A DNA stretch of 64,000 nt from Gonocerus acuteangulatus (Eukaryota > Arthropoda > Insecta > Hemiptera > Coreidae): contig OX328124.1 of the NCBI GenBank assembly GCA_946811695.1, positions 57,725,459 to 57,789,458 on the forward strand, read 5' to 3'. This document shows, one piece after another, positions 1 to 11,853 of this stretch. How positions within the stretch are numbered: position 1 is the stretch's first letter; each line of letters begins with the position of its first letter. The notes beneath the pieces are model-generated. The model was not told where the DNA came from and made no database searches. It saw only the letters and a list, made by a program, of their open reading frames with translations. The position numbers and the translations under genes are program-made.

Positions 1-216
1 ACAAGAGAGCACCTCATCCATTGCATCCGATGGACCTGGGAACAGATTACAGCAGAGCAATGCACAAATGCCAACCAGTCTGTCAATGTGCGTTGTGATG
101 CCTGTATTGCTGCTAGGGGCAAAACCTTTGAACAGTTTTTAAATGGATTGTTAGGAATTATTAGAAGAATAAATTATTATTTTATATTTATTTATGTGTC
201 CAGTGTCAAATGTTAA
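1..216 (+). pseudogene. Tc1/mariner-type transposase, C-terminal tail
   Basis: Frame 1 is open from the window edge to a TAA at 214-216 (71 residues). The first ~48 residues resemble the C-terminal end of Tc1-like DDE transposases: a helix of the form W-x-Q-I-T-x-E-Q followed by a D-A-C-I-A-A-R-G motif, then F-E-Q-F-L. In this family the segment lies after the last catalytic acidic residue and just before the 3' terminal inverted repeat. The last ~20 codons are AT-rich and unlike transposase, so the original stop may be lost. The catalytic domain would lie upstream of the window. Family assignment is from the motif only; the 3' TIR was not identified. Confidence 0.55.
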
Positions 217-570
217 ATTGTTTTAAGAATTGAAAGTTTTTTTGTTTTGTGTTTAATGACTTTCCTTTGAAGAAAAGTAGCTATTTTTTTAATTATGTTG
301 AACTTGCAGCTTTACCGTAATTTAACTTTTTTGACTAAGAAGTTTTTTTGTTGTTTTTTTTTGAGGGGGAGAGGTGGGAGGGTAGAGGGGTTATAAGATA
401 AAACATATACTTTTAATTATTTGTATAAAGGCATTAAGAAAGAATGCCTATTCACAATTGTGTTTTAGTTTTTTGCGTTTTTCTTGGAAACGAAACAAAA
501 ACGAGAGAAATGCCAAAGAACTTTTTTTCTTTCTTTTTCATCCTGCATCGATTCCCGAAGTTTTGCCGTT
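217..570. other. AT-rich non-coding stretch
   Basis: No gene or element recognised. Runs of T and a G-rich patch near 362-390 are present. Positions 571-596 read like the solitary end of a terminal-repeat element (GGACACCCTGTATA) abutting a TA microsatellite. Confidence 0.5.
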
Positions 571-588
571 TATTTTGCGGACACCCTG

Positions 589-590
<2 letters not shown>

Positions 591-657
<67 letters not shown>

Positions 658-664
658 TATATAT
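591..664. repeat. (TA)n microsatellite
   Basis: A nearly pure TA dinucleotide run interrupted once by CACA near 649. It creates spurious Tyr/Ile-rich ORFs on both strands, which are not genes. Confidence 0.95.
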
Positions 665-745
665 TTGTCTGTTCGCTCTCCTACCGTTCAAAAGTGGTCC
701 GAATTTGATGAAATGCGGTTGCAGCTTCGTTGTACGAGACCACGT
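650..745 (+). repeat. Repeat family F, 5' fragment
   Basis: The sequence after the TA run (TTTGTCTGTTCGCTCT, then a segment with GGTCCGAATTTGATGAAATG) matches the start of the larger repeats at 26810-28430 and, inverted, 62760-64000. Only about 90 bp of the family is recognisable here. Confidence 0.55.
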
Positions 746-789
746 GGTGTTTAGCCGGTGTTTTAACAGCTATATTGTGTCAATCTTCA

Positions 790-2340
790 AAATAATTTAA
801 AACTGAAGGCGGTTTTGGACTATTTTTATGTATAACAGCTTTTTAATTGTTAATTTAAATCCAAACTTTACTATTGCAAATATTTTAAACACATTTCAGT
901 TTTATTATTTTAATTACAAAGCTTATTGAAAAAAAATTGTTTACATTAATAATTTGTTGTAATTAGTTCAATTTAGAATATTTGTCTAAAAATAAATGAC
1001 ATTGTACTCAAAATATTTTAGGTGACTGGCAGCTTAAATAAAACATGAATATTATCAGTAATTTTCATATTTATAAATGTTAAACTGTGAAAGTGGTTGG
1101 AAATTTTAAACACATGTTTTAGAGGTACTGGAATAACATTTCATTGCTTCTAAAAATTTCATCTCCGGATAGGAAGTAAATTCTCCCTGTTATAGTTTTT
1201 TTCATTCACAGTACATAATACACCAGCGAATGGTACACAAGTACAGCGTATGTGTTACATGTCATTTTAAAGTACATATAAAGAAATAAAAATTGACACC
1301 ATCATGTGACTACCGTAAACAGGAGTGGAGCTATATATTTTGCCGCAGCAAGATTTTGACCACTTCTTGAAAACTTTACATGGTTGTATTTTGGAAACCG
1401 TTTGAGACAATAAGCTGAAATTTGGCGTTTTTCTTAGTCTTCATGAAAGTAGCCCATGTACCAAATGCCATCATAATTAGAGCTGGTGAGGGAAACAATG
1501 TCATAAAAGTGTGTTGAGACAAAATGTCCCCACCGTCTTCTTAGTCTGAGTCTGACATAGTAAGCTCACAAGGCCAAGCCAAGACCTTAAAACAAACATG
1601 TGCCACACTAAATAAACATTCCACTTTTACTGCATCATAGGCGCAACTGATTTACAACTAGCTTTTGCCAGTAGACCCGTGTGCGGGCAGAAGTTTTGTT
1701 TCAGTTGCAAACTGGTTTCAGGCGCAACTGGTTTGCAACGGGAGTTGCAGAACAGTCGTACTTTGACAATAAATATTTAGTTAGTAATTTATTTAGAAAT
1801 TTTGAATTATGCTGCCATTGTTTAATATTTTTGAGTAGTCATTCTAGAGTCATCATGTCTTCATTTTTAAAATTAATGTAACTGTCCTCTTTAACATATC
1901 GTCCCTACCATGTCAAACTAACGAATATGCAAATCGGAGCAAAATAGGAACGAACATAGTTTATCCATTGACGATATAATATAATCAAATATGGTTTTAT
2001 TTGATACTTTATTTAAGGCATTAAAGGCTATTCTACAAAGGGGTTAGAGTTGCGACATGCCGTACCGATCGCAATCGAAGAGTAATGTCCCGAATCTAAA
2101 AACGAGATTTTTTATGTACATTTTATTTAGTTTTATTAATTGTTGTAAATGTTTGTAAAATTGTGAGTTGATAGATGTCACAGCAATCCGTTTAATTTAC
2201 AAATAATTTTAAGCTAAAACTTATGGCTTTCTCTTTTTAAGTGAAATTATTTTCTTTTTAATGGGCACGAAATTTTCATTTCAAGTCATGAAAATGTCAC
2301 GAAATAGGCTTTCACGAAAGTAGTAGACACCATGTGTAAG
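790..2340. other. Unassigned non-coding stretch
   Basis: No coding region supported. At 1640-1750 a short motif (GCAACTGGTTTGCAAC and variants) occurs three times in both orientations, suggesting a degenerate transposon end. The remainder is low-complexity AT-rich sequence. Confidence 0.4.
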
Positions 2341-2348
2341 TAAAGTAA

Positions 2349-3289
2349 AAATAAATGGGATGCTGGGCCAACCTTTTGCAGTCAAGTCAGGAGTTGGACA
2401 GGGTGACCCTTTGTCGCCGCTTCTTTTTAATATTGCACTTCAAGTGATAATGAATAGAGCCAAGCTAAATCAATGAGGTACAATTTTTAGTAAAATGAGC
2501 CAAATGCTTGGTTACGCCGATGATGTGGCTCTGATTGGCCTGTCCCTCAGGATATAAAGGAGAACTGTGAAGGGTTGGAAAGAGAAGCAGCAAGATTGGG
2601 CCTGTGTATAAATGAAGAAAAGACAAAGGTCCTCAGAAAGAAAAAGCCTCTAAACCCGCCAAAGCATTATGTAGTGGGAAAGTATACTTTCCAATGTATG
2701 TCCAGTTTCAAGTATCTTGGCTCCATTGTCATTGATCGGATGGACGAAGAGGAGGAAGCACAAAATCGAATAATGGGGGCCAATAAAGCATATTTTGTCC
2801 TAAGAAGTATCCTCCGGAGCAAACTGTTACGCCGTGCTACAAAAATAGTACTTTATAAAACTATCATCCGACCTGTCCTAACATATGCCTGTGCAACCGG
2901 AATCGGAAAAGATTGATAGATTCGAGAGAAAGCTGCTGAGACACATAATGGGACCAATTATGGAAAATGGGTTATATCGAATGAGAAGGAATAAAGAGAT
3001 ATACGTCTTATTCGAGGATCTAAACGTTTCCCATTTCGTGCGAATTCAGCGTCTTAAATGGTTGGGCCATGTTATAAGGATGGAAGATAACAGCGCATGT
3101 AGGATGCTATACTATGGAACCCCAGATGGAGCCATAGCACGAGGAAGACCTAAAGGAAGGTGGAAGGACTCGGTGGCTGAGGATCTATGGATGGTTGGAG
3201 TGTCCAGCAGACTTGCTAGTGACCGACACGAGTGGATACAGGCTGTTGAGAGGGCCAAGGGCAGCTTCCAGCGCCTGTCGAGCCGTTAA
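2349..3289 (+). pseudogene. Non-LTR retrotransposon reverse transcriptase, broken
   Basis: Three in-order fragments make up the 3' half of a LINE reverse transcriptase. First, 2349-2475 encodes a G-V-G-Q-G-D-P-L-S-P-L-L-F block ending at a stop. Second, about 2505-2535 carries the catalytic Y-A-D-D motif. Third, 2575-2916 encodes a segment with N-E-E-K-T-K and the thumb-like Y-L-G-S motif. After a frame break, 2885-3289 encodes the C-terminal domain with F-E-R-K-L-L-R, W-L-G-H-V-I-R-M and G-R-P-K-G-R-W. At least two frame breaks and a small deletion where most relatives have G-S-E-T-W show that it is dead. The W-L-G-H-V and G-R-P-x-x-R-W pattern is common in arthropod endonuclease-RT elements; I do not assign a clade. 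Its 5' part and endonuclease are missing. Confidence 0.85.
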
Positions 3290-3589
3290 TTAATTAAATT
3301 TACAGATTTTTTTTTTTACCATGTTCTATAATTTACATATTTTAAAATTATCTTTACAAATTCGCGGTTCAACCAAGCCCTATTTATTATTTCAAATGTG
3401 TATACATTGTGATAACATGATTTCCATCTCTGCTCAACTGCCTTTGAAACATTTATTTATTTTTTACTCAAGATGTCTACATCTGTTTGCGGTGATCAAA
3501 ATGCCAAAGAGGGCTTTCCAATTCCTGGATATCCGCATCTCTTGACAAGGTTTTAAATGTCAACCATAAGTTGAATACAAATGAAAATT

Positions 3590-4140
3590 TCACCACATTT
3601 AACCATTTCTCCTGATCAGTTAAACGCATTTACGCACCTGATTCTTTCAGGATAGCTAGAAAACGACTGAATACAACGAGGATAAACGCCTCCTTTCCGA
3701 ACCAATATTTATCCACCTAGAAAATAACCCAGTAATTGACAAAATTGATAAAGAAGTCATCTCCTCTACCTACTCCAACATCCTCCATTTATTAAAAACT
3801 TCTTCCTAAAACCTTATACTGCCTGCAATATAGCCCTTCACACCTGCCTCTCGTCCAACAATACAAAATTTTATGCCATCTGACTTTCCGACGCCGCTCT
3901 TTCTTTTATCCCTAATGAAGCCCTCAACTCATTGGGTGGTCAATAACCCCCCCCCCCCCTCACCAACTCCTTTCCCCTAAGTTTCCTTGTATCAACACTC
4001 AGAATAGATCCCGCATCAGTGAGGCATAGTTCTATATATGTATATGTTAGTATTAAATGTATATGTACAGCCCTGATGAAGGCTTGAATTTCAAGCCAAA
4101 ACTTCGGCAACAATAAAACTATTTTCACTTGTAAAATGTT
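3590..4140 (+). pseudogene. Penelope-like element C-terminus and 3' tail
   Basis: One frame near 3690-3800 encodes K-R-L-L-S-E-P-I-F-I-H-L-E-N-N followed by I-S-S-T-Y-S-N-I-L. This aligns in pattern with the segment following the GIY-YIG domain in the better-preserved PLE at 43310-44065 (V-H-I-I-L-N-K-N-N-I-N, then S-P-M-Y-A-N-I-F). Stops follow. At 4074-4130 comes CCTGATGAAGGCTTGAA, then CCAAAACTTCGGCAACAATA, the kind of GAAGGC...GCCGAAACG hairpin tail typical of PLE 3' ends. A C-tract interrupts at 3949-3959. The GIY-YIG core is not recognisable upstream. Confidence 0.6.
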
Positions 4141-4239
4141 GTTTTATTAAGAAGTAATGACCTACCTTCGCATCATCAACGGTCAACAAAATCTCCTCTC
4201 AATAAAATATTTCAATTTTTACGCCGAAAAAGTGGAATC

Positions 4240-4450
4240 TGGCCCACTCTGCCTTGCTCCGAAATCGGTCTAGAAACAAACAAGTTTGAACGGCCGATAA
4301 TCGGTGGCGATCGGATTAGATTGGATCGGGTCGGGTCGAGACCAATGTAGTCACCTCCAGTGAGATGCATCTGTTTGTTTTTCACCCGACAATTGGTGGC
4401 TGTCGGATCGGGTCCAATGTAGGTGCACCTGATCGGCGGACATTTCTTGT
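4240..4450. repeat. GATCGG-rich degenerate repeat
   Basis: A locally GC-richer patch in which CCAATGTAG, GATCGGR and CGGGTCGG words recur in both orientations (for example GACCAATGTAGTCACCTCC and TCCAATGTAGGTGCACC). It looks like a small TIR element but ends could not be fixed. Confidence 0.3.
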
Positions 4451-4564
4451 TATATTAAATCGAATTTGGCACACTTATCTAAAGAGAAAGACGTGTTGTA
4501 AAAATAAGCTAAATGGCTCCATTAGACGTAGGAATTTACAATTTAAACTAATTTGTAATTAAGT

Positions 4565-5900
4565 TTTTTGAATGCACAAAAAAGTTTTGAACCCTTGTTC
4601 TTTGAAAACTACTAAAGATATTGCCTCGAGAATTGTATATTTTGTACACAGTCTATCAAAATTATATTTCTGGTTCATAGAGTTAAAACAGACCAATTTC
4701 TACCCATACATATATTAAAATTAGAAGGACTAATATATTCTTGACAAAATAAATTCTAAATATGTCTTGTATGAACCACCTAGGGTGCCTCATTTTGGGT
4801 TGACGTCTTACGTGAGTATCCTTATAGGGGATTGGGGAATTTTTTAACTTTATACTGAAATAATTGGATTATATAATGCTGAAAGGGATCAATTGCAAAT
4901 ATTTATAAAAGAAAAGATAGGTTTTGGTCCTTTTTTACTAATTAGTTCTTCAGAAATGTAATTTGAAAAAGAACCATAGTAAAAGTACTCTATAAGTATT
5001 ATTTACGTGAAGTATGAGATTTTGGAATACACTAATTTTGGTATAATACTTTAACTTTATTTTTTTATAAAACGTTGATAGTGTAGCCTCATCTCTTTCT
5101 GGCTAACATGATCAAATGGTTTCTGAATCGCTCTTCGTCAATTTGAAAATGTGCCGCCTTGATTGTAATGAAGGAGCTTGACGACAACTCGAAGAGAAGG
5201 GCCCTGACTTCCCCCTTACTATTTCATAAACAACAAATCGCCGGGATTCCCCAGCCCTTATCTCTATCAGATCCCCGTACAATAGGCAGTATCCGTCCCA
5301 ATCAGATAAGGATTAGAAATAGGTCTGCCTACGTAGGGAAAGGTTGATTTAGAGCAGTTCCTAGGGATCTAGCCATCAATTTTGTTATCTCAAAATTGAG
5401 TACATTAATCCTAGGTTCATGTGATGCGTTTAGACAATAATTCATCATTATCTTCAAATGTGTCCCCGAGGAAATTTTTCATCCAAACGCCATTAAAAGT
5501 AATTAATAATTCTGCAACGTTTAAAAAAAAATTATAATATATTGATTTTTTTTTTATTTGGTTTGTAAGCAATATGTGTATACTTGGGAAAAGTATTTTT
5601 AACGTGCGTATTATTGCATAAACCATAAAATTATACCCCTGTAATTCTCACACCTTGAATAATGTTTTAAGGGGGCGTATTCAGTTTTACAACCAATCAT
5701 TGGCCGCTTCTAGAGGGTGCGAGAAGGGGCGATGATTTTTTCACACAAATGTAAAAAAAAAAACATGTTCCGGTGGATGGATTTGGCTGGTTAACTATCT
5801 TGACCTTTTGTTAAATACTTAGTTAAGTTAAGTATTTTTTAATTTCATCAGAATTGGATCTTTTTTGAGGCTGCTATAGACCTAACAGGCAAATATATAT
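4565..5900. other. Unassigned non-coding stretch
   Basis: No supported gene. Small open frames near 5159-5347 and 5417-5626 (minus) show no recognisable domain or conserved motif. Confidence 0.4.
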
Positions 5901-5909
5901 ACATGGTGA

Positions 5910-6024
5910 TTAAGTAGCCAAACTCTAGGAGGCAACTCCATAATTTTCTCTAGGAGGCGACATAATTTTCAAGAAAAAAGTTCATTTGAAGTATGGTCGG
6001 TTTCGAAGGAAAAAAGAGTTATCT

Positions 6025-6058
<34 letters not shown>

Positions 6059-7402
6059 ACGTAAACACATATTTTATTGAATAAGAAAGGATTGCTCAAA
6101 AACTGATCAAGATAATTAAATTCTAATTATGCCATCATAAAAGAAATTTCTTTTAAGAAAACAGAGTTTTAATTCACTAAACCTGTAAGTGTATTGAGGA
6201 ATAGGTTGAACAATTGATTCCCTTTTGTCAAGAAATGTAAAGTGGAGTTCGGTTCCTTTCAAATACCTGGTGTGAAGAAATTAAGGATTAATTATAATTT
6301 ATTGGCAAAACTGTGGAAATTTATTGTCCAGTCCGGAACTAATAAAAAATTGTTGGAAAAGTATTTCATTGAGAGATATGTCAAATTTTTTGTTCTCCAA
6401 ATTGTCATTGATTTATCTTTTGCTTGGTGTTGTTGGTACTCTTTAGAGTACTTACACTAAACATTTTCTAATATAATTGAAAATTTGAAATTTGCCGAAA
6501 TTGGAATTGGAATTTTGTCAACTTGGATCCATCCTCTGTCTAACAGCACAACTGCTGTGTGCACTGAAAGACGTTCCGCTTGCAAAAATGATAGCTTCGT
6601 ACTTCCAAATGGATTGCTGTCCGGTACACAGTGTGCTGTATAGTGTTGTTAGATAGTGAATGGATCCAAAATCCAAGTTGATAGAAGTCCAATTGCAATT
6701 TCGGCAAATATCAAATGTTTAATTATATTAGCAAATGTTTTAGTGCTCTCTAAAGTGTGCCAATCACATCACGAGAAAGACAAATCAAAATGAAAATTTT
6801 TCATCTAAAAATGAAAATTTGGAAAACACAAAATGCGACATATCTAACATATCAAAAACGTTTCCAACCATTTTTTCTTTCTTTATTTTTTATTACTCGC
6901 GGACTGGAGAATGGATTTCTACAGGTTGGCCACTAAAAAATAATTAATTTCTTCACAGCAGGTATTTGAAAGTAACCAAAATCTATTTTATATTTTTTGG
7001 ACAGAAGGAAGTCAATCGTTCAACTTGTCCCTAAATAAATTTCCGCTTCATTTGCAGAGGTGTACTGCTTACTAACTGCAGACGTTTTCCTGTAAGTTGT
7101 GAATCTGTAGTATGTTAGGGCGCTCAGGAAAAAAATGGCGAGGAACACCTGATTCATCGAGAATAACAGAAGTGCGTTATTGGACGTCCAGAAAGTGTCT
7201 TCTATCAATGGGTTTAGTGAATTAAAACCCTGTTTTTTTTAAGGACATTTTCCATATTTTATGATGAAATAATTAAAATTTAATTATCTTGAAAACAAAA
7301 ATTGGACATAACTGCCTTTCCCTAAGGAATCGGACCATACTTCAAATGACCTTTTTTGTTGGAAATTATGTCTAGAATTACCTCCTAGAGTTTGGCTACT
7401 TA
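5910..7402. mobile_element. Palindromic (foldback-type) element, ~1.5 kb
   Basis: The left end TAAGTAGCCAAACTCTAGGAGG (5910-5931, one of many matching blocks) is answered by its reverse complement ending at 7402. Matching continues through both arms: TTTAATTCACTAAACC near 6168 pairs with 7212, CAAATACC near 6260 with its complement at 6960, and TTTGCCGAAATTG near 6492 with 6700. The arms meet around 6570-6640. The right arm carries about 180 bp extra (7025-7205) absent from the left. Open frames within the arms look like chance frames. No transposase is present, so it is non-autonomous. Outer flanks are TA-rich. Confidence 0.8.
6026..6057. repeat. Poly(T) tract inside the palindrome
   Basis: About 30 T residues in the left arm of the 5910-7402 palindrome; the right arm lacks it, so it expanded or inserted after the palindrome formed. 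Confidence 0.9.
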
Positions 7403-7410
7403 GACCTCAA

Positions 7411-7429
7411 TTACAATATATATATATAC

Positions 7430-7486
<57 letters not shown>
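7411..7486. repeat. (TA)n microsatellite followed by (TG)n
   Basis: TA run with one CG interruption, passing into TGTGTG at 7485-7498, directly between the palindromic element and SINE A copy 1. Confidence 0.95.
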
Positions 7487-7498
<12 letters not shown>

Positions 7499-7502
7499 GG
7501 GG

Positions 7503-7838
7503 GGGCGAGGTTAGCTCAGTGGTAGAGCACTGGACTAATACGTTGGAGGTCCTGAGTTCAAATCCCGAGAAAGCACTGAAATTTTTTTCTTCTAGCGTCT
7601 TCGTTCATGGGTTGAATACGGACTCCCTGACCGTCCCTAAGCCAACCCAGCCTTTAATAAATTTATCAATGGGTACCTTGAGTGCTAATGACTCTAGCAG
7701 TCGAAGCAGCCAAGGGGAAAATCAGGCGGCCGGAGCATAGTACTGACCACACTATCTCCCTAGTGTGCTGTATGGTCATGATTCAGATACCTCTATATTA
7801 TCTGCCCCTCAGGGCTCTCGTACCCTGTTATGGGACTA
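7503..7838 (+). mobile_element. SINE family A, copy 1 (tRNA-derived)
   Basis: The head reads like a tRNA gene: an A box in TTAGCTCAGTGGTAGAGCAC (7511-7530) and a B box in GAGTTCAAATCCC (7554-7566), with anticodon-arm-like CTGGACT...GGTCC between. These internal RNA polymerase III promoters are what allow such elements to be transcribed. The body continues through CTTCGTTCATGGGTTG and ends with a segment containing TATCTGCCCCTCAGGG before a TA-rich tail. The same body occurs at 34947-35217 and 41125-41456, which proves a repeat family. The open frames across it are shadows. Confidence 0.88.
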
Positions 7839-7849
7839 ATATATATATA

Positions 7850-8338
7850 TTTAAACCACCCTAATTTTGTGTACTGTATGTTTTGAAATATAACATTTTC
7901 TAGTCGATAAAATCATTCGGTCGACGCCATAACAGGGTTTCCTCCCTATTTGTTGTGAAAATAAAACGACGTTTCAAGTATTTCGAATGTATAAGACATT
8001 CCAACTAATCTCTAATAATAGGATGAATTTTTAGAAATGCTATTATCTCAGAAAGTGGCATAATTAATTTTAATGACTATTTTTTTTTTTTGTTTTACGA
8101 AATATTACCATGCCTTGGAAAGAGAAGGTAAATAACGTTTACATTTATTGAATGAATTATTAAATGAACTCGCCTTCCTCTCGCCATTCATGAAACCTTT
8201 ACGCGTGATATTACCGGTTTCCTTTCCAAATTCATGGTCTACGAGGGAACAGAAAACATTTTACTGTCCAAATGATTACATATTATTTTAAGTTCCATTA
8301 TATAAAACATTTATTTAAGAAGACTGTAGTCGAAACTA
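7850..8338. other. Unassigned non-coding stretch
   Basis: AT-rich, no recognised element; a T-run at 8083-8094. Confidence 0.4.
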
Positions 8339-8909
8339 CAGTGCCGGACAAAAAAAAGAAAAAAACGGCGCACCTTGAATTTCTTCGTTATTTCTCTTCC
8401 AGGTTAATAAAAATTGCAATTTTTTAACTCAAAATGTAGTGTATATTCAGCTTGTGGGACACCATTAGTGAAGACAAAAAAAAATCCCTGAATAATACAG
8501 CTAAGAAAAAATAAAGAAAATGAACACACTTCCAAAGGAAAAATAAAACACATCTAATTCTTGTTCTACATAAAAAATATTGTTTCTAATTCCTAGTGTT
8601 TCCTCCCCTGGCACAAATAACGGCCTCAGTCCTCCCTGGTATAACACAAATTAAATTGGCTACATGATTTTCACGAATCTGGTTCCACTGATGTACCAGT
8701 GCAATTCTCAGGTGTGTTACCTGGAGGGTTCTCTTGTTGACGAATGGACCGCCCAGATGCTCATAAGGATTGAGGTCCAAGCTGCGACCTCGTCCATGTA
8801 ACATCTTACCACATATGCGACGTGCGAATGAACATTATCCTGCATAATGAGGAATTCATTGCCTATAAACGGACCAAAAGGCACCACATATTCCTCTAGA
8901 ATGTCGGTG

Positions 8910-8916
<7 letters not shown>
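8339..8916 (-). pseudogene. Tc1-like transposase, 3' part with TIR
   Basis: On the minus strand 8896-8770 encodes E-E-Y-V-V-P-F then M-Q-D-N-V-H-S-H-V-A, the block with the second catalytic Asp in Tc1 transposases. A frame break leads into 8804-8586, encoding S-L-D-L-N-P-Y-E-H-L (third catalytic residue Glu) and ending with A-V-I-C-A-R-G-G-N-T-R, the usual C-terminus. Downstream, CAGTGCCGGACAAAA at 8339, preceded by TA, matches the ends of Tc1-like elements. The 5' portion is gone: the homology runs into a TA microsatellite at 8915. About 7 residues between the D-N and D-L-N-P blocks appear deleted. It is a dead, 5'-truncated copy. Confidence 0.85.
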
Positions 8917-8986
<70 letters not shown>

Positions 8987-8998
8987 TTATATATATAT
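8915..8998. repeat. (TA)n microsatellite
   Basis: Long TA run with short ATTATATATTT interruptions near the right end; it marks the broken 5' edge of the Tc1-like copy. Confidence 0.95.
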
Positions 8999-9224
8999 TC
9001 TCTCAAACCACACAAACACGAAACTTGTTAAAAAGCAGTCCCACAAGAAATGATTGGTTCAGTTCGTTAGCCAGCCTAATCGGCCCTTGAGGAGCGAGAG
9101 GGAGTTAACTCTGTACAAAAATAATAAAAATTCCCCCAATGGTCGTATGTACATTTTGTTAGACAGTAATTGTACTTATCCTTTAATGGATATCTGCAAA
9201 CGTATATATCCGCCGGGGCATCCT

Positions 9225-9313
9225 ACCTCCCTTGTTGTGTCATACGGTCAGCAATAAGATCCCTTTATATTTTCTGCCCCTCTGGGCCATCATAGCCTGT
9301 TAAGGACCTGATT
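9225..9313 (+). repeat. SINE family A, 3'-end fragment
   Basis: GTCATACGGTCA, then ATTTTCTGCCCCTCTGGGCC and CCTGTTAAGGACCTGATTTTTT parallel the 3' end of the family at 7770-7838 and 35120-35217. No tRNA-like head is recognisable upstream, so this is a 5'-truncated or decayed copy. Confidence 0.65.
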
Positions 9314-11853
9314 TTTTCAGGTACGAGTTACGCTTGCGACAAGTAGACTTTTTTCAGCAATTGGTTCTCTGTAATAATTCCCTGCCCCCAAAATGTATGT
9401 TTAGAGAATGTGGTGACATCCATTTAGCTCGACGCACAGGCGAAAGAAAGCCGATTTTTTTGACAAGGCTTTGTAAGAGTTTGGATACTATCATAAACAG
9501 TACGTTAACGTTACTGTATTAAATGTCAAGCCTGGGAATAAGGGAAAACATGGAATTTTAAAAATAATTTATAATTTACCTTTTTTTTTTACATACAAAT
9601 TTCAACCACAGTTATTTTCGTGACCTAATGGTTCTAAAACGTAAAAGTTGTTAGTCGGTACTTCCGGATTGCGGAGGTCAACCTTGACTAAAATCATCGT
9701 TTACCGTTAATGAAATGGTTTCAGGAAGTAAACTTTCTTTGCCTGATTTGTGTCCGTAGCTGGATCTAATTTTAGATATATGAGGGTCTGATGAAAATAA
9801 TAAGTTATGCAAAACGTCTTCATTATTTTACGAGACCTGAATTTTCTCGTTTTCGGTTACTTTTTATTGAAAGGTTCTTGAGCTTCCCCTGACATTTTAT
9901 CCAATGGGTACCAAACAGCTTTCAATTATGTTTTGTCTATGAATTAGCACTTTGTGTACTGTAACAGACATATAGGACCAATTTGTAATGGCTGACAAAT
10001 TGCTCTCTTTATTTACAACCAGCCAAATGCAGCTAATCTCTGCGAATAATTCAAGTAGAAAACCTAAATAAACCAATGGAACAAGTCGATCTTTGCCTCA
10101 ACTTGACAGAAAAATTACAAGTGAGATTTTATCGAAACAACCCTTTTTCAAATATCTTCTAAAATTGACAAAAGTGAACGCGGCTCATACTATTTTATCA
10201 GAATTTGAATGTTCTTTTTTTCGACTGTATCAACCCGATTGTATTTCATCCCAAATTTATCTTTGTTAATTGATACTTTCTCAAAATCTATAAAGAGTAA
10301 ATAATTTGTCAGTTTTTATGGAGTTAATAGAAAAATTAATGAAAAAAAAAAGATTATATTTTTTGTCAATGTCGCGGTTTTTTCATTAGTCGTTCCACTG
10401 TGCGGCGCCTGTGGATAGGACTATTTTTCCCCCTAATTGGTGAGTTGAAGCCCACATCTAAATTTAAGTAGTTCATAATGTACTTTCTGGTGTGACACAT
10501 CTAAACTTTTTTTTCTGAACCAGCCAACAAATTAAGCTGACAACAGGTCATTGCACTCCGACTGTTCAATGTAATTGTCTTAAAATATAAGTAAAACCTT
10601 TGCATTTACGGTTTATTTTAGAGGCTCGTTATTTTGATAAAAGTTAAGTTCCAATAGATAGTTTTCTATTCTAGAGACAGATGTTTTTAAAAAGAAAAAA
10701 GACGAAGAAGGAAAAAAAAAGAAAGTCTCCTATCGTCGGGCGACTGGAAAGGAAAGAGTAAATCAAAAAGACCGGCTGAAATTGGCACAAGGCACAAGAT
10801 AAAAATTGGCCGCTGGCTTCGGTCCGCATCCATAATGCAAATGCAACGGAATCACTATATTATGCTGTTCTCTTAAAAATTAAGTCTTAATTTATCTTTC
10901 ATGTCTGAAATGACAAGAACATAAACAAAGAGAAGCCATAAAACTGTGGGTGGGGGAGATGTGCTATAACTGAGATAGCTCCAGACGTTATTAAAGATCC
11001 ACTCCCCACTATATCACTTACTGATACAACCAAGCATATTTGTCACTTCCGCTCTCTTGACCACTTTTTATTATTTATTTTCGAATACAGCTTTAAAATA
11101 AATTAAAAGTTACGATTTGAGTATCTCATAGCTACTTCAGCAGATTTCAGATATCGTTTTATTCACTTATTTCTTTCGGTTCTCTCTTCCGTCTACGAAA
11201 ACAACGAAAATTATGAAATTGCTGAGGTGTATTTCTAAATTCCTATTAAAATGACAAAACCATTTTTATTTTGTATCTTATTCCAACGGAATGTACCTAA
11301 GCAGGACTAATATAAGAGTTTTGATTTTTTTTTACAAATCTGCATTGCTTGTACGTACGCGCTTGTATGCGTGTGTGTCTAAAATAAATTAAATGCGTGT
11401 GTATTAGTTAGCTCGATGGCGTTTGCAATTAAAACTTCTCGGCATTTATTTACAAATAAATGCGTATATATACGTAACTAATGAAAAGACCTGTTCGACG
11501 ATCAGCAGAATTGCTCTACCTGACGGTTTTCTTTGTGGTACCCTCGTCCCAAGAATATAATTGGGCTTAGTGTAGAATTGCAGGTTTTCCGGTAAATTTT
11601 CTAAGCCACTAAAGTTTCTCGGTATTGTAAATAAACTTTAATTGCTAGAAACTACAAGTAAGCAACCTAGTTTTCCCCTTTCAATTAAAAATAATATGCC
11701 AAATTATAATGAGAAAAGGATAAAAACTTTGATTTATATGTTTTTAATCATGTATTTTGCTGAAAAGCTAAAATATAATAATTTTTTAATAACTATTATG
11801 CATCTATAATACTCGTATTTCAGTAATTAATTAAAGAATACGTCGAAAACAAG
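9314..11853. other. 2.5-kb stretch with nothing recognisable
   Basis: No supported coding region, RNA gene or TIR element. Near 10391 the string TTCCACTGTGCGGCGCC resembles one end of the Transib element at 49893-49907 plus a CGGCG-like target, but no partner end was found. Confidence 0.4.

Noticed and set aside
444..800. Overlapping 80-118 residue open frames on both strands rich in Tyr and Ile
   Set aside because: They are translations of the TA microsatellite at 591-664; no domain and both strands are open for the same reason. Similar TA-derived frames at 8847-9053 and 56631-56852 were rejected too.
1640..1750. Transposon end based on GCAACTGGTTTGCAAC repeats
   Set aside because: Three copies in mixed orientation are visible but no second terminus could be located.
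5159..5347. 62-residue open frame, fairly non-repetitive
   Set aside because: No recognisable domain, no splice context, no conserved motif; length is within chance for the region.
7511..7570. A functional tRNA gene on the plus strand
   Set aside because: The A and B boxes are good but the acceptor stem does not pair and the same head recurs with a shared non-tRNA body at 34947 and 41125, so it is a SINE. The same reasoning applies at 47849, 48248, 48416 and 52576.
10380..10410. A second Transib end (TTCCACTGTG next to CGGCG-like sequence)
   Set aside because: No partner TIR was found on either side and the match beyond the heptamer is weak.
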